Assembly: GCF_013761175.1 (NCBI RefSeq)
Contig: NZ_JACDUR010000005.1
Span: forward strand, 902,970-966,969
Direction of reading: 5' to 3'
DNA length: 64,000 nucleotides
Origin: Nonomuraea soli
Lineage (GTDB): Bacteria > Actinomycetota > Actinomycetes > Streptosporangiales > Streptosporangiaceae
In this document: piece by piece, positions 44,886-53,153 of the stretch
Layout of the letters: each line of letters opens with the position of its first letter
How positions within the stretch are numbered: position 1 is the first letter of the stretch
Notes under the pieces: generated by a model
The model's database searches: none
What the model saw: the letters and a program-made list of their open reading frames with translations, nothing else
Told to the model about the DNA's origin: nothing
Program-made: the position numbers and the translations under genes

Positions 44886-46402
44886 TGGGGGATTTTCTGC
44901 AGTTCCGGGGGGAGATTCGCGACGAGCTGGTAGGCACCGCGTACCTTCTCGTCGGCAATCATGGCCAGGCCACCGAACTGGCCCGCGAGGCGATGGACCT
45001 CGTCCGCACCCGATGGACGACGGTTTCCAGGAGCAACCCGCGCGACCGGTTGTACGAGTTCCTGCTGCGTCAGTTTCTCGACGGATTCTGGCCCCGGCGC
45101 CACGACCCGGCTTACTGGGCGCTGCCGCGTGTCCTGTGGGAGCTCGATACGGACAGGCGCGCCCTGGCGGTGGCGTGTTTCCACATCTGGCGCGAGACTC
45201 CCCGGGCCGTGTACGCCGCACGGTGGGAGCTGGAGGCGGGCCAGGAGGAGGCCGGGCGGCTGCTGCGCGAGCTGGAGCCCGGCGGGGCCTCCGTGCGGTT
45301 GCGGGAGGAGATGGCCAGGCTCGCCGCGCCGGCGCATCCCCCCGCGGAGCCGCCCTCGACAGACGTCAGGTCTCCCCTGAAGGGGTGGCTGGCGGCGAGC
45401 TCGGTGTTCGGGCTGCTGATGGTGGCGGCGGCCATGGTCTCGATGTCGGGCATGGAGCAGGAGCGGGCCCCGCTCAGCGTGGTGCAGCCGCCCGCGCTGG
45501 TCGAGGAGACGATGACGGAGGAACCGGAGGAAGAGGAGAAGCCGGAGGCCCTGGACGAGAAGGGCCGCCTGCCGAAGACGCTGGACGAGCCGATCCGCTT
45601 CGCCTACTCCTGCGACGACTGCGACGCGGCCTGGCGGCTGGTCGGCACGGCCGGAAAGGTCTGGGACTTCGACGACGCCCGTGCCTGGGAGGACGACGGG
45701 TACGTCCGGGTGTCGCCTGACGGCCGCACCCTCGCCTACCTCGCGGACAAGCGCAGGCTCATGGTGCGCGACCTTCGCAGCGGCCGGACGCGGGAGGTCT
45801 CGGACAAGGTGGAGGACGGCAACCTCGCCTTCTCCGCCAACAGCCGCTACCTCGTGGCCGACTCGGGTGAGTACGCGTCCACGTCCGCCAGGCCCGTGCT
45901 CCACGACCTGGAGACCGGCCGGACCAGCCGCATCCCGATCTCCTGCTGCGTGATCGGAGTCTCCGACGCGGGTGTCGTCCTGCTCGCCGGCCAGGCCAAG
46001 GCCGACGACGTGCCGGGCTTCGCCACGGTGAGCAGGGTCATGGAGTTCCGCTTCGGCGATGCCCGGCCCAGAGCACGCTTCCAGATCGAGGCCGACCTCT
46101 GGGACTCGGCGGGGCACCTGTCACCCGACGGCCGCACCCTGGCCTTCGTCGTCGCACGTGCCGCCGAGCCCGACTACAGCCTGGTCACGATGGACGCCGG
46201 GGACGGGCGCGTGCTCACCGACAAGCGGGTGAGGCTCGACGACGCCCCGTCGCACTTCGCCTGGCGCGACGCCGACGAGGTGGTGATCGTGGCCTCGTCG
46301 CAGTACAGCCTGGTCAAGGTCAGGACGGGGAAGGCGGAGGAGCTGGAGGTGCCCGACCAGCTCACCGACGTCGACGGGCTCACACCAGGTCTGCTGCCCT
46401 GA
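44885..46402 (+). CDS. Sigma-like/TM/beta-propeller protein, copy 2
   Basis: 505 aa. ATG 44885 overlaps the previous stop (TGATG). It opens MGDFLQFRGEIRDELVGTAY, nearly the same as copy 1, with the worn region 4 at LWELDTDRRALAVACFHIW. The membrane helix is at ~167-188, followed by an acidic stretch (EEPEEEEKPE). The conserved extracellular C243-x-x-C246 motif (SCDDCDAAWRLVG) comes next. Propeller-like blades follow (VRVSPDGRTLAYLA, LSPDGRTLAFVV, WRDADEVVIVA). An extra CC pair (ISCCVIGVSDAG) is absent from copy 1. Its end overlaps the convergent aldo/keto reductase gene by 23 bases. Confidence 0.75.
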   Translation: MGDFLQFRGEIRDELVGTAYLLVGNHGQATELAREAMDLVRTRWTTVSRSNPRDRLYEFLLRQFLDGFWPRRHDPAYWALPRVLWELDTDRRALAVACFHIWRETPRAVYAARWELEAGQEEAGRLLRELEPGGASVRLREEMARLAAPAHPPAEPPSTDVRSPLKGWLAASSVFGLLMVAAAMVSMSGMEQERAPLSVVQPPALVEETMTEEPEEEEKPEALDEKGRLPKTLDEPIRFAYSCDDCDAAWRLVGTAGKVWDFDDARAWEDDGYVRVSPDGRTLAYLADKRRLMVRDLRSGRTREVSDKVEDGNLAFSANSRYLVADSGEYASTSARPVLHDLETGRTSRIPISCCVIGVSDAGVVLLAGQAKADDVPGFATVSRVMEFRFGDARPRARFQIEADLWDSAGHLSPDGRTLAFVVARAAEPDYSLVTMDAGDGRVLTDKRVRLDDAPSHFAWRDADEVVIVASSQYSLVKVRTGKAEELEVPDQLTDVDGLTPGLLP

Positions 46403-47279
46403 CCCAGAACTCCTCCGGTACCGCCGCGCCGTACAGCTCCGTGTTCTGCTTGACCTCGTCCGCCGAGCGCATCCCCAGCACCACCGCCGACACCGCCGGA
46501 TGCGTGAGCGGGAAGGCGATCGCGGCCTGCGGCAGCGTGATGCCGTGGCGCTCGCACAGCCGGGCCAGGGCCCTGGCCCGCTCCAGCACCTCGGGCGGCG
46601 CCGGAGCGTAGTCGTACGTGCCCGACGGCTCGTGGGTGGCCAGGAGCCCGCTGTTGAACACCCCGGCGGCGAGCACCCTGACCCCGCGCGCCGCGCACTC
46701 GTCGAGCAGGTCCCGCCCTGAACGGTCGAGCAGCGTGTAGCGGCCGGCGAGCATCACCACGTCGATGTCGGTCTCGCGGACGAAGCGGCTCGGGACCTGC
46801 CACTGGTTCATGCCGATGCCGATGGAGCCCACCACGCCTTCTGAGCGCAGCCGCTCCAGGGCCGGATAGGCCTCGTCGAGCGCCTGCTCGACGTGGTCGT
46901 CCGGGTCGTGGAGGAGCACGGTGTCGACGTGGTCGACGTCGAGGCGCTTGAGCGAGTCGTCGAGGGAGCGGCGCACGCCGTCGGCGGAGAAGTCCCAGAC
47001 CCGGCGCAGGTCGGAGACGACGTCGAAGCCCTGGGTGTCGCGTTGCGGCGGGTGGCCGGGGACGAGCAGGCGGCCGACCTTCGTCGACAGGGTGTAGCCG
47101 GACCTGCCGCGCAGGAAGGCGCCGAGGCGGCGTTCCGAGAGGCCGAGGCCGTAGTGCGGGGCGGTGTCGTAGTAGCGGACTCCGGCCTCCCAGGCGGCCT
47201 CCATCGTGGCGTGGGCCGCCTCCTCCGAGACCGCGGAGTACAGGTTCGACACGGGCGCGGCCCCGAAACCGAGCTTCAC
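46380..47279 (-). CDS. Aldo/keto reductase, probable L-fucose dehydrogenase
   Basis: 299 aa. GTG 47279 has GGGAG 8 bases upstream; GTG 47285 overlapping the previous stop is an alternative. The catalytic set is visible: Asp and Tyr in YYDTAPHYGLGLSERRLG, Lys in STKVGRL and His in LLHDPDDH. It resembles the L-fucose/D-threo-aldose 1-dehydrogenases that oxidise fucose to fuconolactone. It is the last gene of the island, directly after a mutarotase, which supports a role on free L-fucose. Exact substrate by inference. Confidence 0.82.
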   Translation of the reverse strand: MKLGFGAAPVSNLYSAVSEEAAHATMEAAWEAGVRYYDTAPHYGLGLSERRLGAFLRGRSGYTLSTKVGRLLVPGHPPQRDTQGFDVVSDLRRVWDFSADGVRRSLDDSLKRLDVDHVDTVLLHDPDDHVEQALDEAYPALERLRSEGVVGSIGIGMNQWQVPSRFVRETDIDVVMLAGRYTLLDRSGRDLLDECAARGVRVLAAGVFNSGLLATHEPSGTYDYAPAPPEVLERARALARLCERHGITLPQAAIAFPLTHPAVSAVVLGMRSADEVKQNTELYGAAVPEEFWVRAADLV

Positions 47280-47281
47280 GT

Positions 47282-47584
47282 TCACATCTCCCAGACCAGT
47301 GCGAGCCCGCCGGAGCCCTTGTCGAAGTCGCCGTCGAGCAGCCGGTTCATCCGCCGCTGCCAGGCGATGTCGGCCGGGTGGTCGCGCAGCGCCTCCTGCA
47401 GCGCGGCGTAGTCGTCCACCTCGACGACGTGGAACAGGTCGAGCCCGTCGCGGTAGATGCGCCAGGAGTGCACGCCGTGCTCGCGCATGGCGGCTTCCAG
47501 GTCGGCGGGGATGCGCGCGTGCTCGGCGTCGTACGTCTCCTCGCACCCGGGTCTGAGCCGGGTGCGGAGGGGGAGGCGTTGCAT
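47282..47584 (-). CDS. L-rhamnose/L-fucose mutarotase-type small protein
   Basis: 100 aa, the size of the RhaM/YiiL family. ATG 47584 overlaps the permease stop (TGATG). The family pattern is visible: TYDAEHARIPADLEAAMREHGVHSW written in two parts, YRDGLDLFHVVEVDDY, and WQRRMNRLLDG. It interconverts anomers of a 6-deoxy sugar. Position between the sugar importer and the dehydrogenase suggests L-fucose. Confidence 0.85.
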   Translation of the reverse strand: MQRLPLRTRLRPGCEETYDAEHARIPADLEAAMREHGVHSWRIYRDGLDLFHVVEVDDYAALQEALRDHPADIAWQRRMNRLLDGDFDKGSGGLALVWEM

Positions 47585-48570
47585 CAGTCTTGTGCCTTTC
47601 CGCCGACGACCCGGCTGATGATCAGGGAGACAAGGATGATCATCCCGTAGATGAGCTGGCGCCATTCGGGTGCGACCCCGACGAGCGACAGGATGTTCTC
47701 CACGAGCCCGATCACCAGGACACCGGTCAGCGCGCCGAAGATCGTGCCCTTGCCGCCGTCCATGCTCACGCCGCCGATGACGGCCGCGGCGAACACCATG
47801 AAGATCATGCCGACGCCCTGGTTGGCGCTGATGCCGCCGAGCCGTCCGGTCTCCAGCAGCCCGGCCAGGGCCGCCAGGGTGCCGCCGAGGATGAACACGC
47901 CCCAGAGCACCCGGTCGACGCGGATGCCCGCCGCGCGGGCGGCGTCGATGTTGCCGCCGATCGCGTAGAGCGCCCTGCCCAGGCGGAAGTAGCGCAACAC
48001 CACGATGGCCAGCGCGAACAGGATGATCACGAACCACACCGACACCGGCAGGCCGACGAAGGTGGTGCTGCCCAGGAACAGGATCGACTCCGGCACCTTG
48101 AACAGGCTCTTGCCCTCGCTCCAGCCCAGGTGCAGGCCGTGCACGACGATCAGCATGGCCAGCGTGACGATGAAGGCCGACAGCTGGAAGCGCACGATGA
48201 GGAAGCCGTTGAAGGCGCCGACGGCCGCGCCGACCAGCAGGACCAGCGGGATCGCCAGCGCCGCGGGCAGTTCGGTGCCGAAGCCGTTGGAGGCGGCGGG
48301 GACGACCAGCATGACGGCGACGGCGGGCGCCATGCCGACGATCGACTCCAGCGACAGGTCGAACTTGCCGGAGATGAGGATCAGCGCCTCGGCCAGCACC
48401 ACCAGGGCCAGCGCCGACTGCTGCTGCAGGACGTTGGTGAGGTTGCCGGCCGTCAGGAAGATCGGGTTGGCGAAGGCGCCCACGACCAGCAGCAGGACGA
48501 TGACCGGCACCAGCGTCAGATCGCGGAACCTGGCCAGCTTCACGCCCGGCCTCAGAGCCACGCTTGTCAC
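47584..48570 (-). CDS. Sugar ABC transporter permease (RbsC-like)
   Basis: 328 aa with about 8-10 hydrophobic segments. GTG 48570 overlaps the ATPase stop (GTGA). It carries the family blocks LAEALILISGKFDLSLES, AIGGNIDAARAAGIRVDRV and GMIFMVFAAAVIGGVSMDGGKGT (longer text split here). It forms the membrane channel of a CUT2-class sugar importer with the ATPase and binding protein encoded upstream. Confidence 0.92.
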   Translation of the reverse strand: MTSVALRPGVKLARFRDLTLVPVIVLLLVVGAFANPIFLTAGNLTNVLQQQSALALVVLAEALILISGKFDLSLESIVGMAPAVAVMLVVPAASNGFGTELPAALAIPLVLLVGAAVGAFNGFLIVRFQLSAFIVTLAMLIVVHGLHLGWSEGKSLFKVPESILFLGSTTFVGLPVSVWFVIILFALAIVVLRYFRLGRALYAIGGNIDAARAAGIRVDRVLWGVFILGGTLAALAGLLETGRLGGISANQGVGMIFMVFAAAVIGGVSMDGGKGTIFGALTGVLVIGLVENILSLVGVAPEWRQLIYGMIILVSLIISRVVGGKAQD

Positions 48571-50054
48571 GCGTCCACTCCTTCCATTGCGGCCACGAGC
48601 TGGTGGTCGCTCCAGCCGCGCGGCACCTCCTTGACGATCCTGCCGTGGAACATCACCAGCACCCGGTCGCAGATGCGCAGGTCGTCGAGCTCGTCGGAGA
48701 CCAGCACAGCGCCGGCTCCGCGTTCGGCCGCCTCCTCCACGGCGCCCAGCAGCGCCTGCTTGGCCTTGACGTCGACGCCGGCCGTGGGGTTGATCACCAC
48801 CAGGGCGCTCGGGTCGTCGGCCAGGGCTCTGGCCATGACCACCTTCTGCGCGTTTCCGCCGGACAGGTCGGCGACGGGCTGGTGCGGGCCCTCGGTCTTG
48901 ATGTCGAGGTCGCCGATGAGCCGTACGGCTCTGGCCCGCTGCCTGGACGGGGCGACGATGCCGTGGCGGCCGAGTTTGTGCGCGATCGTCATGGTGGCGT
49001 TCTCGGCGATCGACAGCAGCGGCACGAATCCCTCGCGGTGGCGGTCCTGGGGCACGAAGCCGAGCCCGGCCCCCAGGGCGGAGGGCACGTCGCGGACGGG
49101 AGTGTCGTTGACGGTGACGGTGCCCGTGTCGGGGCGGTGCAGGCCGACCAGCGTCTCGGCGAGGCCGATCTTGCCGCTGCTGCCGGAACCGGCGAAGCCG
49201 ACGATCTCGCCGGAGTGAACAGACAGGGAGATGTCTCGATATTTCCCGGCCAGGGAGAGCTCGCGCGCCGCCAGCACGACGCGTGCCGTACCACCGCCCG
49301 GCCCCGCGCCGCGCCGGGACCGGTAGACACCACCCGCCTCCCCCGTCATCGCGGCGACCAGCGCGTCGTGCGGCAGCTCCGCCACCGGCGCGGTGACGAC
49401 ATGCCGGGCGTCACGGAAGACCGTGACGCTCTGGCAGATCTCGTACACCTCCTCCAGGTGGTGCGAGATGTACATCATCGTCACCCCCTCGGCCCGCAGC
49501 GCCCGCATGCGCTCGAAGAGCCGCTGGATGGCGGGCCCGTCGAGCTGGGCGGTCGGCTCGTCGAGGATGATGAAGCGGGCCCCCATCGACAGCGCCCGCG
49601 CGATCTCGACGAGCTGGCGCTGCTCCACCGTGAGGTCTCCGGCGAGCGCCCGCGCGTCGACCGCCACGCCGTACCTCTCCAGGAGGTCGGCGGCGCGCTT
49701 GCGCAGCGGGCCCCACCGGATCGGGCCCCTGCCCGCCTGGCGGTTGAGGAAGAGGTTCTCCGCCACCGTCAGCGCGGGGATGATCGTGGATCTCTGGTAC
49801 ACGCAGGCGACCTGCCGCCGCCAGGCGTCGCGGTCGGCGAGGGCGGGTGCGGCAAGCCCTGAGAAACGCACCTCGCCCTCGTCGGGACGCTGGAGCCCGG
49901 TCAGGATCGACACCAGGGTGGACTTGCCGGCGCCGTTGCGGCCGACGAGCGCGTGGGTCTCGCCGTCGGCGATGGCGATGCCCGCGTCGTCGAGCGCGGT
50001 GGTCGGGCCGAAACGTTTGGTCACCCGATGTGCTTCAACGTGATATTTCGTCAT
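48567..50054 (-). CDS. Sugar ABC transporter ATPase (RbsA-like, tandem domains)
   Basis: 495 aa with two nucleotide-binding domains. The first has Walker A GRNGAGKST, signature-region DLTVEQRQLVEIARA and Walker B FIILDEPTAQLD. The second has an altered Walker A (GSGSSGKIGLAE), signature DLSGGNAQK and Walker B LVVINPTAGVD, the usual asymmetry of CUT2 ATPases. ATG 50054 overlaps the binding-protein stop (ATGA). Confidence 0.93.
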   Translation of the reverse strand: MTKYHVEAHRVTKRFGPTTALDDAGIAIADGETHALVGRNGAGKSTLVSILTGLQRPDEGEVRFSGLAAPALADRDAWRRQVACVYQRSTIIPALTVAENLFLNRQAGRGPIRWGPLRKRAADLLERYGVAVDARALAGDLTVEQRQLVEIARALSMGARFIILDEPTAQLDGPAIQRLFERMRALRAEGVTMMYISHHLEEVYEICQSVTVFRDARHVVTAPVAELPHDALVAAMTGEAGGVYRSRRGAGPGGGTARVVLAARELSLAGKYRDISLSVHSGEIVGFAGSGSSGKIGLAETLVGLHRPDTGTVTVNDTPVRDVPSALGAGLGFVPQDRHREGFVPLLSIAENATMTIAHKLGRHGIVAPSRQRARAVRLIGDLDIKTEGPHQPVADLSGGNAQKVVMARALADDPSALVVINPTAGVDVKAKQALLGAVEEAAERGAGAVLVSDELDDLRICDRVLVMFHGRIVKEVPRGWSDHQLVAAMEGVDA

Positions 50055-51079
50055 CCGACCGTGTTGCCCCAGAGGTTCTTGTCGTCGACATTCTCCTTCG
50101 TCACCAGCGGCGCGGGAAGCTGGTCCTCCAGGCCGTTCGGCAACTGGATGATCGTGCTGCCGTGGTCGGTGGGCCCCGGCTGGAACGTCTTGCCCTCCAT
50201 CGCGGCCTTGGCATAGAAGAGCGCGTACTTGGCGTACAGGTCGGCCGGCTGGGAGACGGTCGCGTCGATCTCACCCTTGCGGATGGCGTCGAACTCCTGC
50301 GGGATGCCGTCGTTGGAGACGACGAAGACGTGCTTGGGGTCCTCCGGCGCGACGAGCAGGCTCTTGGCCTTGAGCACCTGGAGCGTCGGCGCCAGGTGCA
50401 CGCCGCCCGCGTGCATGTAGATGCCCTTGATGTCGGGGTGGGCCTCCAGGCGGGTCTGCAGCATCGAGGCCGCCTTGCCGCCGTCCCACTCGGTCGGCTC
50501 CTCGAAGACCTCGATGCCGGGGAACTTGCTCTTCATGCACTCGCGGAACGCCTCGGCCCGGTCGCGGCCGTTGACCGACTGCAGCGCGCCCATCAGCTGC
50601 ACGACCTTGCCCTTGCCGCCCAGCTTCTCGCCGAGGAACTCGCAGGCCTTGGTGCCGTAGGCACGGTTGTCGGCGCGCACGACCATGTAGACCTTGCCGG
50701 TGTCGGGCCGGGTGTCGACCGAGACGACCGGGATCTGCTTGCTCTCCAGCTGCTGCAACGTCGAGGCGATCGCCCCGGTGTCCTGCGGCGCCATCACGAT
50801 CGCCCTGGCCCCCTGGCCGACCAGCGTCTGGACGTTGTTGACCAGCTTGGCCACGTCGTTCTGCGAGTTGGTGGGGTTGAGGGTCTCCACCTTGAGCTCG
50901 CCGGCCATCTGCGGCACGTACTTGATGTAGGAGTTCCAGAAGTCCGAGTCGGCCCGTGGGTGGTCGATGCCGACCTTGCCACCACCGCCGCCGGTCGCCG
51001 CTGGGGTGTTCGTGGTGCCGCAGGCGGACAGCGTCCCTAAGAGCGCCACCCCGGCCAGGACGGACCCGATCTTCATCAT
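50051..51079 (-). CDS. Sugar ABC transporter substrate-binding lipoprotein
   Basis: 342 aa. ATG 51079 overlaps the SDR stop; GAGGAGAGA lies just upstream. Lipobox LGTLSAC. Periplasmic-binding-protein type I fold of the RbsB kind: VGIDHPRADSDFWNSYIKY, PTNSQNDVAKLVNNVQ and VVSNDGIPQEFDAIRKGEI. It delivers the sugar to the RbsA/RbsC-like pair. L-fucose or a fucosyl compound is the likely ligand from the surrounding genes. Confidence 0.9.
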   Translation of the reverse strand: MMKIGSVLAGVALLGTLSACGTTNTPAATGGGGGKVGIDHPRADSDFWNSYIKYVPQMAGELKVETLNPTNSQNDVAKLVNNVQTLVGQGARAIVMAPQDTGAIASTLQQLESKQIPVVSVDTRPDTGKVYMVVRADNRAYGTKACEFLGEKLGGKGKVVQLMGALQSVNGRDRAEAFRECMKSKFPGIEVFEEPTEWDGGKAASMLQTRLEAHPDIKGIYMHAGGVHLAPTLQVLKAKSLLVAPEDPKHVFVVSNDGIPQEFDAIRKGEIDATVSQPADLYAKYALFYAKAAMEGKTFQPGPTDHGSTIIQLPNGLEDQLPAPLVTKENVDDKNLWGNTVG

Positions 51080-51786
51080 TCTCTCCTCAGTCGAAGCCCT
51101 TGCATTCCACCGTCGACGGCCAGTGCCGTCCCCGTGGTGGCGGCCGACTCCGGTCCCGCGAGGAAGACGATCGCCGCCGCCACCTCCTCCGCGCTGACCA
51201 GGCGGCCCATCGGCTGCCTGGCGTTGAGTGCCGCCCGCTCGGCCTCCGGGTCGGCGGCCGAGTCCAGCAGCCGCCCCACCCACGGGGTGTCGGCGGTGCC
51301 GGGGTTGACGCAGTTGATCCTGATGCCCTCGCGCACGTGGTCGGCGGCCATGGCCAGGGTGAGCGAGAGCACCGCGCCCTTGGTCGCGCTGTAGAGGGCG
51401 CGCTGGGGCAGGCCCGCCGTGGCCGCGATCGAGCAGGTGTTGACGATCGCCGGATGCTCCGACCTCCTGAGGTACGGCAGGGCGGCGCGTGTCACGCGCA
51501 CCATGCCGTAGACGTTGACGTCGAAGACGTTCTGCCATTCGGAGTCGGGGTTGTCCTCGACGGTGCCCTGCGCTCCGATGCCGGCGTTGTTGATGACGAC
51601 GTCCAGCCCGCCGAGGCGCTCGGCCGCCTCGGCGACCGCCGTACGGACCTGCTGGTCGTCGCGCACATCGCAGGTGATGTCACCGCCCCGCAGGTCCAGG
51701 GCGAGCGCCTGCCAACCGCGCTCGCGCATGGCCTCCACTACGGCCAGGCCGATGCCCGACGCTCCGCCCGTCACGATGGCCTTCAT
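51076..51786 (-). CDS. SDR oxidoreductase, probable 2-keto-3-deoxy-L-fuconate dehydrogenase
   Basis: 236 aa short-chain dehydrogenase. ATG 51786 overlaps the FucD stop (ATGA). The cofactor loop is TGGASGIG, then NNAGIG; the catalytic Ser-Tyr-Lys set lies in NTCSIAAT and YSATKGA. In bacterial oxidative fucose pathways an SDR oxidises the product of fuconate dehydratase. Direct coupling to fucD makes that assignment likely. Confidence 0.83.
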   Translation of the reverse strand: MKAIVTGGASGIGLAVVEAMRERGWQALALDLRGGDITCDVRDDQQVRTAVAEAAERLGGLDVVINNAGIGAQGTVEDNPDSEWQNVFDVNVYGMVRVTRAALPYLRRSEHPAIVNTCSIAATAGLPQRALYSATKGAVLSLTLAMAADHVREGIRINCVNPGTADTPWVGRLLDSAADPEAERAALNARQPMGRLVSAEEVAAAIVFLAGPESAATTGTALAVDGGMQGLRLRRE

Positions 51787-53048
51787 TGGTGGGTGTACCT
51801 TTCGATCGATTCCCGGTGCATCTCGGCGCTGAAGCCGGGCTTCAGCGGCGCCCGGTAGCTGCCGTTCTCGATGACCACCGGATCGACGAAGTGCTCGTGC
51901 AGGTGGTCGACGTACTCGATCACCCTGCCCTCCATGGAGGCGCTCACGGCGACGTAGTCGAACATCGACAGGTGCTGCACCAGCTCGCACAGGCCCACGC
52001 CGCCGGCGTGCGGGCAGACGGGGATGTTGTAGCGGGCGGCCAGCAGCAGGATGGCCAGGTTCTCGTTGACCCCGCCGACCCGGGCCGCGTCCAGCTGCAG
52101 GTAGGAGATCGCGCCCGCCTGGAGCAGCTGCTTGAAGATCACCCGGTTCTGCACGTGCTCGCCGGTGGCCACGGCGATCGGCGCCAGGGCGCGGGCGATG
52201 GTGGCATGGCCGAGCACGTCGTCGGGGCTGGTCGGCTCCTCGACCCAGTACGGGTTGAACTCCTTCAGCGCGCCGACCCACTCGATGGCCGAGCCCACGT
52301 CCCAGCGCTGGTTGGCATCGATGGCGATGGGGAAGGCCGGACCGCAGACCTCGCGGGCGACGCGGAAGCGGCGCACGTCGTCGGCCAGGTCGGCGCCGAC
52401 CTTCAGTTTGATCTGGGTGAATCCCTGCTCCAGCGCCTCCTTGCAGAGCCGCCGCAGCTTCTCGTCGTCGTAGCCGAGCCAGCCGGGCGAGGTCGTGTAG
52501 GCCGGGTAGCCGTGCTCCTTGAGGTGAGCGATGCGCTCCTGCTTGGAGTCCTCGTTCCTGCGGAGGATCTCCAGCGCCTGGGCAGGGGTGAGCGCGTCGC
52601 TCAGATAGCGGAAGTCGATCAGCTCGACGATGCGCTCCGGGCTCATCTCGGCCAGCAGCAGCCACAGCGGCTTGCCCTCGCGCCTGGCCTTCAGGTCCCA
52701 CAGCGCGTTGACCACGGCGGAGATCGCCATGTGCATGACGCCCTTCTCGGGCCCGAGCCAGCGCAGCTGGGAGTCGTAGACCAGCTCCTTGTACAACGAG
52801 CCGAGGTCCTCGGCGTCCCGTCCGAGCACGTACGGCCTGAGCGCGTCGATCGCGGCGGTCTGCACGTCGTTGCCCCGGCCGATGGTGAAGGCGAACCCGT
52901 GGCCCTCGTGGCCGTCGTCGGTGCGCAGGACGACGTAGGCGGCCGAGTAGTCGGGGTCGGGGTTCATCGCGTCCGAGCCGTCCAGCTCGCGTGAGGTGGG
53001 GAAGCGGATGTCATGGCTCTCCATCGCCACGATCGCGTAGGCCGTCAA
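51783..53048 (-). CDS. fucD: L-fuconate dehydratase (enolase superfamily)
   Basis: 421 aa. TTG 53048 is preferred because AGGGA precedes it and the upstream in-frame ATGs fall in or before the operator. The N-terminus VAMESHDIRFPTSRELDGSD is the hallmark of L-fuconate dehydratase. The enolase active site is present: KLK pair (QIKLKVG), metal ligands in AIDANQRWD, VEEPTSPDD and ATGEHVQN, and a catalytic His in CPHAGGVGLCE. It converts L-fuconate to 2-keto-3-deoxy-L-fuconate. It heads the minus-strand operon and diverges from the GH95 gene. Confidence 0.92.
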   Translation of the reverse strand: MTAYAIVAMESHDIRFPTSRELDGSDAMNPDPDYSAAYVVLRTDDGHEGHGFAFTIGRGNDVQTAAIDALRPYVLGRDAEDLGSLYKELVYDSQLRWLGPEKGVMHMAISAVVNALWDLKARREGKPLWLLLAEMSPERIVELIDFRYLSDALTPAQALEILRRNEDSKQERIAHLKEHGYPAYTTSPGWLGYDDEKLRRLCKEALEQGFTQIKLKVGADLADDVRRFRVAREVCGPAFPIAIDANQRWDVGSAIEWVGALKEFNPYWVEEPTSPDDVLGHATIARALAPIAVATGEHVQNRVIFKQLLQAGAISYLQLDAARVGGVNENLAILLLAARYNIPVCPHAGGVGLCELVQHLSMFDYVAVSASMEGRVIEYVDHLHEHFVDPVVIENGSYRAPLKPGFSAEMHRESIERYTHQ

Positions 53049-53060
53049 GGCGATCCCTTC

Positions 53061-53075
53061 AGACATCGGATGTAT
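53061..53075. promoter_or_regulatory. Operator-like site in the divergent fucD/GH95 promoter
   Basis: AGACATCGGATGTAT matches 13 of 15 positions of the core of the GntR operator at 41787 (AGACATCCGATGTCT). It lies 12 bp upstream of the fucD TTG and within the 105-bp gap to the fucosidase, so it could control both directions. Confidence 0.65.
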
Positions 53076-53153
53076 CTGGGCCATGATGCTGCGCCATTCC
53101 GGAAACCCTGTCAAGATTGGGCGGACTTGCGATCGAAACCATCGGAGGACTCA

